A stretch of DNA of 64,000 nt from the NCBI GenBank assembly GCA_033807775.1, contig CM066314.1:147921429-147985428 (forward strand), written 5' to 3'. Shown piece by piece: positions 22,549 to 33,553 of the stretch. The notes under the pieces were generated by a model. It did not search any database. It saw nothing but the letters and a program-made list of their open reading frames with translations, and had not been told where the DNA came from. The position numbers were made by a program, and so were the translations under genes. Numbering within the stretch: the stretch's first letter is position 1; each line of letters opens with the position of its first letter. Source of the stretch: Saussurea involucrata. Lineage: Eukaryota > Streptophyta > Magnoliopsida > Asterales > Asteraceae.

Positions 22549-24957
22549 ATGGCCAACTCAAACACAAACACTCACTATATCGACAATGGTTCTCTTGCAA
22601 AACCCCCTAGATTTTCCAGAGACAACTTCAACTTGTGGAAAAATAGGATGACACTCTTCTTAGAAGGTGTAGACCCTACTATACCTTACTATCTTGAAAA
22701 CGGTCCACACATCCCTGTAACGATTGATCCTGCCGTTCCAGCCACTGCAACTAGAGCTGCTATTCCAGAAAGGCTGATTCCAAAGGAAATCCATCATTGG
22801 ACCGATGAAGACAAGAAGAAAGTGGCTATAGATACAAAAGCCAGATCCATACTATCCATGGCCCTTCCTGACGAAGTCTACCATTCCGTCATGAACCTGA
22901 AATCCTCAAAAGCCATGTGGGACACAATATGTGTTCAGTATGAAGAAACGTCTGAAGTCCAGGATTCAAGAAAGATCAACCTGGTAAGACAATACGAAAG
23001 TTTCATCTCTGGTAAGAATGAAACTCTCTCTGAAGTACATCAACGTTTTAATTGCTTAATTATAGATCTTAAAACGGTTGGTAAGGAATATTCTAACTTT
23101 GAAGTTCTGACAAAGTTTTTAGAATGTTTACCTGAAAGCTGGGACAATTATTCCATGTGTCTCAAGCTGTCAAAAGATCTAAGATCAATGACACTTGCTA
23201 CCTTATATGGCACATTGCTGAATCATGAGCAATCTAGCCATCTTAAGAAGAATCTTGTAAAAGATTCCAAAAGCACCCCTGTTGCTTTAATCTCAGAGGA
23301 ACCTTCTACTCAGCGACCCGTGGTCACTATCACTGAGTTAGAAAGTAACTCTGAAAGATCATCAGATTCTGATTCTTCAGATGATGAATCCTTGGCTCTC
23401 CTAACTAAAAAGTTCAGGAGATTCGCCAAGAAGAAAATGTTTAGAAAGAACAAAACTCTTTCTATAGCTGACAAGCCTAAGTCATCAGCTTTTGCTGATA
23501 AGGCTACTGCTACTTGTTTTAACTGCGAAAAGACAGGTCATTTCGCTAACGAGTGCAGGTCAAAGAAAATCATGAGACCTTCAGCCTTTACAAAGAAATC
23601 CTTTGTTCCAAGGAATAAAGACGACAAATACTTAAAGCTGAAGGAGAAGTATGCAAAGCTGAAAAGCTTTAAGAAGAAGGGAAAAGGCCTAATGGCTGAC
23701 TATGATTGGGCTGCTTCTGATGAAGAAGCCTCATCATCTGATTCTGAAGATGATGAAGCAAATCAATGTCTCATGGCCAAGATTGAAGAAGAGGAAGAAA
23801 GTTCAAACATTCCCTCCACTTCAACATCTGCCATTCAGGTATCACCCTCCTTCTTTACCAATATTGTAAATATTGATGAAGCTGATAGTCTCCGTAAAAT
23901 CGAACTACTGACTAGAAGTTTATACGAAGCCATGAACGGCAAAGCTGTGGTTGAAAACCAAAATCTTGATCTCGCTGAAAAGCTTAAAAATTGCCACCTT
24001 CAAATAGAAAAGCTTTCTAAATTTGAAGAAGATTTTAAAGATCAAGTCCATTTAAATCAGCTAGTCAAAATTGAACGAGCAGAAGCTATCGCTGCATTAA
24101 AAGCTGAACAAGCTACTGTTGAAGGATGGTGTAATTCTTCAACAAAGATCACTGAGATAATTAAGGCTCAGATTCCTCTGAGTGATAAACGTGGTATGGG
24201 TTATAAATATGATACTCCAATACCAACCACTGAACGTTCAATGCTTAAATTTGGAACGTTCGTATCCTCAGTAGCTGACACTTCTTCATCTCAGTACTCC
24301 TCGTCGATTACACCAATCCCTGAGGAAACTCCTACCTCCTCAAAAGGTAAGGAGAAAATGGTTTATTCAAAACCTACCTCTGTCTCTAAAGATAAAGGTA
24401 AAGGAATTGTAATTTATCAAAATCCTCAGAAGGGTACTTTAGTACCTAAGCTGAATGCTTCCAAAGCCTTAGTGATTCATTCATCTGGTTCTAGAAATCA
24501 GACCTCTGGATCAGTTCAGCGACCTACTCCTAGACTCAGAGTAGATATCCTTGGTAAGAAATCTGAAGAACTGAATGTTCGTCCTATTTCAAAAACCAAT
24601 AGTGTACTTGGTGCTGGCACTTCTAATTCCAAATTAAAAGCTCAGCACACAAGTGGTCCTAGAACTAATTTTAGTTATAGGAAATGTTATCACTGTGGAC
24701 TTACCGATCATATTGCAAGTAAGTGTCCCACAGCCACCAAAGCTGATAAGATAGCTAAGGTGAAGATAGCACCAAAGAAGACCAAACCAGTTGCAAGTCA
24801 GGTCAAGGTGACTCCTACCGCTGAGGTCAAGAAATTGACCAAAGTGAAGAAAGACAAAGCTGAATCTTCAAATGCTGCGAAGACTGCTGAACCCATTCCA
24901 ACCACTTCCACTGACAAACGCGTATACATGGTGAAGTGGGTACCCAAGCAAAACTAA
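22549..24957 (+). CDS. gag: Element D Gag
   Basis: 802 residues, starting at the first ATG after the primer site. The N-terminal UBN2-type Copia gag domain (about 15-235) includes NFNLWKNRMTLFLEG, MWDTICVQYEE and LPESWDNYS. A CCHC zinc knuckle (CFNCEKTGHFANEC) lies near residue 322 and a second (CYHCGLTDHIASKC) near 711. Between them are acidic Ser/Asp clusters and a predicted helical region around 470-560. Gag forms the cytoplasmic particle and binds the RNA. The ORF ends KWVPKQN and TAA at 24955-24957, and pol continues in the same frame, so readthrough of this stop, or splicing, would be needed to make Gag-Pol. The family shares the unusual length and the second knuckle with element A. Confidence 0.93.
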   Translation: MANSNTNTHYIDNGSLAKPPRFSRDNFNLWKNRMTLFLEGVDPTIPYYLENGPHIPVTIDPAVPATATRAAIPERLIPKEIHHWTDEDKKKVAIDTKARSILSMALPDEVYHSVMNLKSSKAMWDTICVQYEETSEVQDSRKINLVRQYESFISGKNETLSEVHQRFNCLIIDLKTVGKEYSNFEVLTKFLECLPESWDNYSMCLKLSKDLRSMTLATLYGTLLNHEQSSHLKKNLVKDSKSTPVALISEEPSTQRPVVTITELESNSERSSDSDSSDDESLALLTKKFRRFAKKKMFRKNKTLSIADKPKSSAFADKATATCFNCEKTGHFANECRSKKIMRPSAFTKKSFVPRNKDDKYLKLKEKYAKLKSFKKKGKGLMADYDWAASDEEASSSDSEDDEANQCLMAKIEEEEESSNIPSTSTSAIQVSPSFFTNIVNIDEADSLRKIELLTRSLYEAMNGKAVVENQNLDLAEKLKNCHLQIEKLSKFEEDFKDQVHLNQLVKIERAEAIAALKAEQATVEGWCNSSTKITEIIKAQIPLSDKRGMGYKYDTPIPTTERSMLKFGTFVSSVADTSSSQYSSSITPIPEETPTSSKGKEKMVYSKPTSVSKDKGKGIVIYQNPQKGTLVPKLNASKALVIHSSGSRNQTSGSVQRPTPRLRVDILGKKSEELNVRPISKTNSVLGAGTSNSKLKAQHTSGPRTNFSYRKCYHCGLTDHIASKCPTATKADKIAKVKIAPKKTKPVASQVKVTPTAEVKKLTKVKKDKAESSNAAKTAEPIPTTSTDKRVYMVKWVPKQN

Positions 24958-27900
24958 TCTTCCTTTGTATTGCAGGTTAAGAAGGGTATCTGGTATCTCG
25001 ATAGCGGATGCTCTAGACACATGACTGGAAAGAAAAGCCTGCTCGCTGAATACAAGGAAGAGAAGGGTCCCTCTGTGACTTTCGGTGGAAATGGAAAAGG
25101 ACACACCCGAGGGTATGGTGTACTTTCAAATGGTACAACATCCTTCAGAAGAGTCGCATATGTTGAAGGGCTGAAGCATAATCTTCTGAGCATCAGTCAG
25201 CTTTGCGACATGGATAACAAAGTGATTTTCACCAAGGAATCCTGCTTTGTCTCTGACAAAAAGGAGAAGATAGCTCTCAGCGGTTATCGTTTGGAAAATG
25301 TTTACGTTATAAACATGGACTCAACAACCACTGAGAACTCCTGTTTCTTCTCAAAGGCATCTTCTGATGTCAACTGGCTATGGCACAAGAGGCTTTCACA
25401 TCTCAACTTCAAGACACTGAATACTCTTTCATCCAAAGAGTTAGTCACTGGTCTACCTCAACATTCATACGCCAAAGAATCCTTATGTTCAGCGTGTGAA
25501 AAAGGGAAGCAGACCAAGGCAAGCTTTAAGTCCAAGCAAGTTTCCTCAGTGTCATCTCCTCTTCAACTACTCCATATGGATTTGTTTGGCCCCGTTAACA
25601 AACAATCCATCGCTGGAAAGAAATATACGCTGGTCATAGTTGATGAATTCTCTCGTTATACATGGGTAATGTTTCTCCGTTCTAAGAGTGACACCCCTGA
25701 AGAACTCATCACCTTTGTTCGGAAGATGGAAACTCTGAACAATATGACTGTTCGCTCAATAAGGAGTGATCATGGAACTGAATTCAAAAACAGTTCTCTT
25801 GATTCCTTCCTTGAGAGCAAGGGTATTTCTCACAACTTTTCGTCAGTGAGAACACCACAACAAAACGGAGTCGCTGAAAGAAGAAATAGAACAATTATTG
25901 AAGTTGCACGTTCAATGCTCAGCGATTCTCACCTGCCTACTCAGTTTTGGGCAGAAGCTGTCAACACGGATTGTTTTACGCAAAACAGGTCGCTGATAGT
26001 CAAAAGATTCAAAAAGACAGCCTATGAACTTTTTCATGGGAGAAAGCCTTCAATCAGCTTTCTTCACATCTTTGGTTGTCAGTGTTTCATACTGAACAAC
26101 AGAGATGCCCTTGGAAAGTTTGATCCTAAGGCTGATGATGGAATCTTTCTTGGATACTCCTCAGTTTCCAAAGCCTTCAGAGTCTTCAACCGAAGAAGAC
26201 AAACTGTAGAAGAAACTATTCACGTCACGTTTGACGAATCCCGTTCAGCGAATTCTAAACCGAACGCTGATACAGAAGAACTGAATCAATGGATGTTTTC
26301 TCATCTTTGTGATTCAGAAGATGTTCCCACTACTCATACTCATACAACTGAAAATGATGGTCCTACTATCATTCCAAATATGCAGAATAGTGAAGATGAA
26401 ACATCTTGGGTCTCAGCTGTTCCTATAAATACTATACCCGCAGTTGATCCAAATGTCTCAGAAATTCCATCTATTTCTCAGCAATCAGTGAATGAAGTGA
26501 CAAATGCAAGCATTCCTCTCTTAGCTGATTATCCAGAAGTAGCTGAAGCCTCATCTTCAGTTTCTCCAGTTCAGACTGAGTCAGCGACGCATGCTCCGGC
26601 TCAGCGATGGACTGTAAATCACCCAATCGATCAAATTCTTGGTGATCCCAACGCTGGTATTCAGACTCGTAGAAGTGCAGGTAATATTTGTTTATTTGTT
26701 AACTTTATTTCTCTAACTGAACCAAAGAAAATAGATGATGCCCTCAGTGATCCAAACTGGGTCAGCGCTATGCAAGAAGAGCTGACTGAATTCGAAAGAA
26801 ACAAAGTTTGGAAACTTGTTCGGAGACCAACTGACAAAACAGTGATAGGCACTAAGTGGGTCTATCGAAACAAGTTGGACGAACATGGTACTGTAACTCG
26901 CAACAAAGCTCGTCTTGTTGCTCAGGGATACAGACAAGAGGAAGGTATAGATTATGACGAAACCTTTGCTCCTGTAGCAAGACTTGAATCTATTCGTCTT
27001 TTCTTAGCATATGCTGTACACAAAAACTTCACTGTACATCAAATGGATGTTAAGTCAGCGTTTCTAAATGGAAAGCTGAATGAAGAAGTTTATGTGGAAC
27101 AACCTCTAGGATTCTCAGATCCTAAGCGTCCAGGTTATGTTTATAAGCTGGATAAGGCACTTTATGGCTTGAAGCAAGCTCCTCGTGCATGGTATGACAC
27201 TCTTTCTACGTATCTCCACCTTGAAAAATTTGAGAGAGGTAAGATTGACAAAACTTTGTTTTTTAGAAAAATAAAAGGTCATATCATTTTAGTTCAAATA
27301 TATGTTGATGACATTATATTTGGTTCTACTAACCCTGAGCTTTGTACTCGTTTCGCTGATAGAATGAAAGATGAGTATAAAATGAGTATGATGGGTGAAC
27401 TAACATATTTCCTTGGTCTTCAGATTAAGCAAACTGAAAAAGGAACTTTTATAAATCAGGGAAAGTATGTTAAAGATATGCTGAAAAAATTCGACTTAAC
27501 TGAAAGTTCAGCTATGAAAACCCCTATGGCACCACCGCTGATACTTGATAAGGACACAAAGGGTGTTCCTGTCAATGTCACGCTGTACCGTGGGATGATC
27601 GACTCACTACTGTATCTTACAGCTAGCCGACCCGATATTATGTTTGCAACATGTCTGTGCGCACGATATCAAGCTGAACCTAAGATATCTCATATGAAAG
27701 CTGTAAAGCGAATCTTTCGATATCTTAAGGGTACAACGAATCTAGGTCTTTGGTATCCCAAAGATTCAGGATTCGATCTAACCGCCTATTCAGACAGTGA
27801 TTTTGCAGGTTGCAAAATGGATAGGAAAAGCACCACAGGAGGATGTCAGCTCCTGGGTGGAAAGCTGGTAAGTTGGACAAGTAAGAAGCAAAACTCGGTG

Positions 27901-28248
27901 TCCACTTCCACAGCTGAAGCTGAGTATGTAGCCGCTGGAAGCTGCTGTTCTCAAGTCTTGTGGATGAGAAATCAACTACTAGACTATGATCTTCAGCTCT
28001 CCAAAATTCCAATCTATTGCGACAGCACAAGTGCCATCGCTATAGCAAACAATCCAGTGCTACACTCAAAGACAAAACACATAGAAATCAGATATCATTT
28101 TATCAGAGATCATGTGATGAATGGTGATATAGAACTTCATTTTATCCCAACTGATTATCAGTTAGCTGATTTGTTTACCAAACCTCTTGATGAGACAAGA
28201 TTCAACTTTCTCATCAGCGAGCTTGGAATGCTGAACTTTGAAGGATAA
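24958..28248 (+). CDS. pol: Element D Pol (protease, integrase, RT, RNase H)
   Basis: The frame is open directly after the gag stop; the first Met is at 24970, giving 1092 residues. Domains in Copia order: protease DSG near residue 11; integrase zinc domain (WLWHKRLSHLNF, then CSAC) at 136-180; integrase D-D-E (LHMDLFGP, IRSDHGTEF, QNGVAERRNRT) at about 200-305; GKFDPKADDGIFLGY near 380; reverse transcriptase from WKLVRRPTDK with YVDDIIFGS near 777; RNase H with SDSDFAGC near 941, STAEAEYVAA near 982 and CDSTSAIAIANN near 1017. No stop or frameshift interrupts it and all catalytic residues I can place are present. Stop at 28246-28248. With the young LTRs this suggests a recently active copy. 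Confidence 0.95.
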   Translation, partial: SSFVLQVKKGIWYLDSGCSRHMTGKKSLLAEYKEEKGPSVTFGGNGKGHTRGYGVLSNGTTSFRRVAYVEGLKHNLLSISQLCDMDNKVIFTKESCFVSDKKEKIALSGYRLENVYVINMDSTTTENSCFFSKASSDVNWLWHKRLSHLNFKTLNTLSSKELVTGLPQHSYAKESLCSACEKGKQTKASFKSKQVSSVSSPLQLLHMDLFGPVNKQSIAGKKYTLVIVDEFSRYTWVMFLRSKSDTPEELITFVRKMETLNNMTVRSIRSDHGTEFKNSSLDSFLESKGISHNFSSVRTPQQNGVAERRNRTIIEVARSMLSDSHLPTQFWAEAVNTDCFTQNRSLIVKRFKKTAYELFHGRKPSISFLHIFGCQCFILNNRDALGKFDPKADDGIFLGYSSVSKAFRVFNRRRQTVEETIHVTFDESRSANSKPNADTEELNQWMFSHLCDSEDVPTTHTHTTENDGPTIIPNMQNSEDETSWVSAVPINTIPAVDPNVSEIPSISQQSVNEVTNASIPLLADYPEVAEASSSVSPVQTESATHAPAQRWTVNHPIDQILGDPNAGIQTRRSAGNICLFVNFISLTEPKKIDDALSDPNWVSAMQEELTEFERNKVWKLVRRPTDKTVIGTKWVYRNKLDEHGTVTRNKARLVAQGYRQEEGIDYDETFAPVARLESIRLFLAYAVHKNFTVHQMDVKSAFLNGKLNEEVYVEQPLGFSDPKRPGYVYKLDKALYGLKQAPRAWYDTLSTYLHLEKFERGKIDKTLFFRKIKGHIILVQIYVDDIIFGSTNPELCTRFADRMKDEYKMSMMGELTYFLGLQIKQTEKGTFINQGKYVKDMLKKFDLTESSAMKTPMAPPLILDKDTKGVPVNVTLYRGMIDSLLYLTASRPDIMFATCLCARYQAEPKISHMKAVKRIFRYLKGTTNLGLWYPKDSGFDLTAYSDSDFAGCKMDRKSTTGGCQLLGGKLVSWTSKKQNSVSTSTAEAEYVAAGSCCSQVLWMRNQLLDYDLQLSKIPIYCDSTSAIAIANNPVLHSKTKHIEIRYHFIRDHVMNGDIELHFIPTDYQLADLFTKPLDETRFNFLISELGMLNFEG

Positions 28249-29229
28249 ATCTTCAGCGGTTCACATTTAATCAGCGATACGTTTATACATTCTTGTATAG
28301 GCTCTGGATAAAATAAACTTGTACAATCCATTTCATCATCTTCTCTCTGAATAAATTGGGTTAAACTGATATCAAGGTATGTTTTCTCTGACAAAACGCA
28401 TGAAAATGCAAGATTTCAAATTCTTTCATCGCTGAATAATATTTTGAAATTTCTTAAAACCCTCACTGATATTTCCATTCAGTGCTTCATATTTTCCAAA
28501 GAGTCCCTGAGTTTTTCTTTCAAAACCTCAGAGACAACGAAAGAATGTGAAAGGACAGTTGTGACGTCATTGCAACGGATAACACCAGGCACGTTTCTTT
28601 TTTCTGACACACGTTTGCACGTTTCGTTGTCTATCCAATCAAATGCAAACACGTGTCCGTGTCATGATGAAAAACTTTCCCGCTCAAGTTTTTCTCTCTC
28701 TACTCTCTTCCTATATAAACACTCTCAAAGTTTATATTTGTCTTTTATGCGAGTAAATCTTTCTCCGCAAGAAAAGAACACTGTTGCATTTTGTGCTCTC
28801 AATCTTCAAGAACTGTTCATCATCTTCTTCATCAAACTCAAGGTTAATATGTTCTTATCTATTATCAAATGCAAATAACTTGTTTTCGATCTTATCATTG
28901 TTTTACACAAGATCAAACAAAAGAACTCAAAAATAAAATCATTTTCTTTCATGGTTTTATAAACACAACCATTTCATGGTTGTTCTTCAAGTTTTAAATC
29001 TAAAATCTTAAACTTGTTCTTCTTTCGTATCCATTTTTTTAAACTGGAATACAAGGCTTATAGGTGTTATATTCGTTTTTTTTAAAACAAGAAAAACCCT
29101 AATCTTCATTAAGACTTTTTTGTCTGAATGAAATGGACAAAATTCGAAAAATCTTAATGGAAATTTTCTTTCCACATTAAGATATTTCTTATTTGTTAAC
29201 ATCTTTGGTTGAACTGATAATACAGTGAA
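28249..29229 (+). promoter_or_regulatory. Element D internal promoter and leader before ORF3
   Basis: This 981-bp gap lies between pol and ORF3. It holds TGACGTCA at 28562-28569, CCAAT at 28635-28639, CACGTG at 28650-28655 and TATATAA at 28712-28718, in the same order as the LTR promoter, and with the same 15-bp CCAAT to CACGTG spacing. A possible leader intron runs from CAAG/GTTAAT near 28843 to AATACAG/TGAA near 29224, just before the ORF3 ATG. All are sequence-based inferences. Confidence 0.55.
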
Positions 29230-32200
29230 ATGGCAACTTCAAAGCTGAATGTTACCGCTGAGTCCATCTCCGCTGATTCTGAGGAACTGGAAATCACCAA
29301 AGCTCCTCAGGTTAAGTTTGAGCTGGATCAACTAGACTGGACAAAGGCAAACAACCTTTCAGCGCTTCTCGAGTTTCCTCCTCGGAAGCAGGTATCCCAT
29401 CTAGACGACGCTGTAAATTTTTTGAAGAATAGCCCCATATACACAGCACTGACAATCACACCTCCTGCCAGTCAGCGTCTATTATCCCAATTCTGGTACT
29501 CTGCCAGACACACCAACCTACCCTCAGCCAAAGATCCATCTAAAACCATCGACTGCATACTCAGCGATACTGAGTATGGCACCATCAAGATAACCCCCGC
29601 AATAATCCGCAAAGCTCTGAAATTCCCTAACGCTACCTCAGAAAATCCTTTCATTCCATTTCCTGACCACAAGAAGCACGCTGACAGGGAAGAAATCATT
29701 GCTTTCCTTGATGCGATGGGTTACATCTGGGAGACTGGAAGAGACAAGCTACCTGAGAAGAAGCTGACGCTGATAAAGAAATCCAAGATGCCCAGCGAGA
29801 TGAACTTCATCTTCGCTCACCTGATCAGCTGCATGACAGCGAAATCCGGATCTTCTGATCAAGCCGCTCAACCTCAGCAGGCCATGGGTTACGCACTGCT
29901 GAAAGGTCTCAACATTGACTGGGCCTCCATCATCTATGAAGACCTCATTCAACGTGTTGATTCTGCCGCTGACCGACCAGCATGGGTTCCTTACCCGCGA
30001 TTCATCAGCGCCATCTTTCAATATGGCCTGAAGGACAGCTATCCTGAAGAGGGTGATCTGAAACTCTCTCAGATTGGCCCTAAAGTTCTCGACTTCAAGC
30101 CTGTCGCCAACGAGGTACGTCTCTCTACTCTTCTCACTCTTCTAAATTCTCCGCTTTCTGTGGCTCCTTCAGCGACAATACCCATCGCTGATACCCCGGC
30201 CACAAAATCCATTCCTTCTAAGAAAAGGAAACAATCTCTTACCCCTCTTGATTCCAAAAGGATCAAGAAAACCAAGGAGCAACCCCAGCATTTGCATGCT
30301 GAAGACTCCTCAGCTCATTCTGAAGAGCTGAAGGAAAGTTCCGTGGTACGCTCTGCCACACCAATTCAAGCCATCCCTTCTAAACCTACTTCAGCGTCCT
30401 TAAACGCTGAGGTTAGAACTTTGGAATCTACCCAACCTTCGTCAGTCTCTCAAAAGACTGATGAAGTACTTCTCAGCGAATCCAACGCTGAACTTGAAAC
30501 CCAACCCCAATTCTTATCCTTCGCTCCTCCCTCTACTTCTTTGGACACTCCTCCAGTCAAAACTGGAGATGCCATCATTCAAGAAGCCGTTGAAGCTTCT
30601 CAGCGAATGACGAAGAAAGGACCTGCAGAGATCTCCATCCCTCACGGAACTTTTGAGGGAGATATGGAACACTATGGAGGGACTCGAAACTTTGATGAGT
30701 TCGTCAACGCTCCTGCAGGTACAGATCCCACCTTAAACACTGTAACTAAACCTGAAACTTCTGAGCTTTCCTTTGTTCACAAGTACTTATATGTTACAGG
30801 TTCTTTTTTGGGAGACATCAACCAGTCTCTGAAGTCTATGGAGATGAAACTTACGGATCTCACCACCGGTCTATCAAATAACTCTACAGCTGTAACAAAC
30901 GCTGGAGAGAATCTGACGAAGCTGACTACTGTGGTGGAAAAGAAGGCCTCCTCTGATGACATCAAAGACCTTGATAGAACTCTCGCCGACTTTGCCAAAG
31001 TGCTCTCCGACATCTACACTGACTACACCAACCTCAAATCATCAGTTTCCACCATTTCCAGCGAGGTTACAACGCTGAAGAAATCGGTTGGTACACTCGA
31101 AGGTGATATGTCAGTGGTCAAGACCGACTTGGGCTCAGTGAAGACCGATCTTAGTTCTGTCAAGACAATGATCGAGACGCTGGTGAACAACGCAAACAAT
31201 CCAGCTCCTGCTCCGGCCCCTGCACCTGTTTTGGACTCATTCACCGCAGAGGATCGCCAAGAGCTGAAGAAAATCACGCCTGCTATTTCTGGCCTAGAAG
31301 ACAGAATAGCTAAGCTTGAAGGTTGTGTGAAAGTCTCTGGCCCAGAAGACAGAGACAACACCAATGCTGAATCTACCCATTCCTCCCCCGCCCATCATGA
31401 GAAAGAGGGGGAGAAGAGCGCTGAACAGGAGAAGAGCGCTGAAGATCAAAATAAGAGCGCTGAAGACCTTTCCCATGATGAATCTATCAGGGGAGAGGGT
31501 AATGAAGATCGGATTACTGGACCTCAGGGAGATGAAAACCCTGAGGGAACCGAGAACCTCGCCTCTGTATCTGAGGGGGAGCAACTCGAAGAAGATGCTG
31601 AGGAATCCGAAGCAGAAGAAGACGAAGACTTCGACATCCCTGAAGCTGAACCATCCTCCTCTCCAAGGAACGATGATGATGATGATGAAGATGACGATTA
31701 TTTCTTTGTTGTCAAACCTGCTCCTCGAACCAAAGCTCTTAAAGGTATTTCAATAAAAGAACCTTCAGGGGAGAAGACAAAGACAAAGCACTCAGCCTCT
31801 GGCGCTGAGAAAAGCAAAGACAAAGGCATCACTGAAGATGATAATCTGGCGATCCTACTTGCAAATCCGATTTGTCAGGTACACTAAACTTATTTTTCCT
31901 TCCCTGATCATCTCTGAAAAATCAGTTATCCATTCCACAAACACCATACACATCCACATTTTTTTCTATCTTTTCTACCCAAGCTCTTCTACCCAGTTCT
32001 TATTTGTAAGATCGATGCGTTTCAGCTAGTCCTCTCCCCTGTTTGAGGATATCGCTGAAAGATCTTCTATTGCGACTTCACCAATAATTCCAGCTACCGC
32101 TGAAGACATAATCCCGGTCTTAGATTTAATCTCTGAGACTGATGAATCAGAAGAACAACCTCTCTCGCACAGAAACAGACCTTCCTCAGTTCCTCAAAGG

Positions 32201-33286
32201 CTGAGTGCAGAAGATCAAAAGAGGAGAGAAGAAATGATAAAGCGATTCGAGGATCAGCGAATCATCCTAAGGCGCGATCAACTACCTTCAGTTCCTCCTA
32301 AGTTCAGAATTTCAAAAGCTGAATACCAGGATCATCTCAGAGCTGAACGCCTCATCGCTGAAAGGAAGGAAGCTGAAGATAAAGACAGAGAATACGCCAT
32401 CAAGCTCACTCAAGAATCTGTCAAAGACCCCAAGCTGAAGCGTATTCCCATTCAAATCCAACGAAAGCTTTGGGAACAAGCCCAGAAGATCGTGGAAAAG
32501 AAAGCTGAAGTTTCTCAGACCACCCTGATCTGGTGTAAAGAGAAAATCCACTTCAGATATCGTCCAGCGAAGATCAACAAGGTATTCATCTCTGGAAGAA
32601 CCTCCATCGGAGTACCTATTGTTGACATCAAACTGTTCAGAGAAGATGACTCATCTGAAACCTTTCGTGCTGACACTGTAAAAAGGTATGGTCTCTCTGA
32701 ATGGCTGGAGATGAGGTTAGCTATCCAACCATCAAAATCTAAGTACAAGGATCATTTCGAAAAACTGATAAACAGACAGATCGATTTGATATCTTCTTGT
32801 GTGGATATTCCTCCTGTTCCTGATCTAAAGCCGAAAAGAAAAAAGGACTCTCCAAGGAAGAAACGTCAAGATTCAAACTCAGGTCCTGTCATACGAAATG
32901 AAACTGGAATTGGTTTCTCTCGCGCTGAAGTACTTGGTCCTGATCCTGATCTATCTGCCCTTGACGTCTCTTTGCCACCATGTGAACTTTTCGTCCCTGG
33001 TAAAGTCATCAGTAATCCTTATGGAATATTCTTTCTTGACTACGACGGACGTAAATGCTTTCAACGGATCGCTGAGCTTCCAATCACTCCAATCGAACAG
33101 CTCAAAGATCTCATCTACTGGTGCGACTTCAGAAAAGACATTCAGGCACGACACCTAAAACCCTTGATTTTTGAAGCTGCTCTGAAGCTAAAGAATAAAG
33201 GAGAAAAGGTTCCTGACTGGATGATTCCAACTGAAAAGACAACCCTTGATGAACTTCTCATTAAGGAAGAACCCTTTGAAGGCTGA
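29230..33286 (+). CDS. Element D ORF3 (env position), two exons
   Basis: Exon 1 is 29230-31878 (883 codons). A 151-bp segment, 31879-32029, begins GT after TTTGTCAG and ends TTTCAGCTAG after a T-rich tract. Removing it joins to exon 2 (32030-33286) in the same frame for 1301 residues in total, and exon 2 has no stop before 33284. The N-terminal part (about 1-290) is a globular domain with LSQFWYSARHTNLPS, IRKALKFP and HLISCMTAKSG. Then come a Pro/Ser linker, a helical repeat region around 500-650 with 'SSVKTD' heptad-like units, a PAPAPAPAP spacer near 657, and a highly acidic stretch around 780-830. Exon 2 is basic and helical, then ends in a folded part (FVPGKVISNPYGIFFLDYDG). I see no signal peptide or membrane segment, so calling it an envelope protein is by position only. 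Confidence 0.72.
31879..32029 (+). other. Predicted intron in element D ORF3
   Basis: GT...AG segment of 151 bp with in-frame stops and an upstream T-rich tract. Both flanks are open in the same frame. An alternative AG four bases earlier (32025) would break the frame. Confidence 0.65.
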
Positions 33287-33553
33287 CAACAATCACCATT
33301 TTCTCTATTGTATCAGTCATCCTTCAGTACTTGTAATTTATTTCGCTTGTACTTGTAATCTTTCTTATTCATATTGTAACCTGATTCAAAGATTTAAAGA
33401 AAGATTTCAGCAAATGTACTTTACTCCATCAGTACTGAAAAGATCCCAGAAAACAGTAAAAGGGACAAATATTTTATGAGTTCTTTTTATCCTTATGTTT
33501 TCATTAAATAGCAATTTTCTCTGTTGCTATGTCATAATCAAATAGGGGGAGAT
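33287..33553 (+). other. Element D 3' untranslated region and polypurine tract
   Basis: Non-coding; ends AATAGGGGGAGAT directly before the 3' LTR, the plus-strand primer. Confidence 0.85.

Noticed and set aside
30777..31584. Minus-strand ORFs opposite D ORF3
   Set aside because: Shadows of a long open plus-strand frame.
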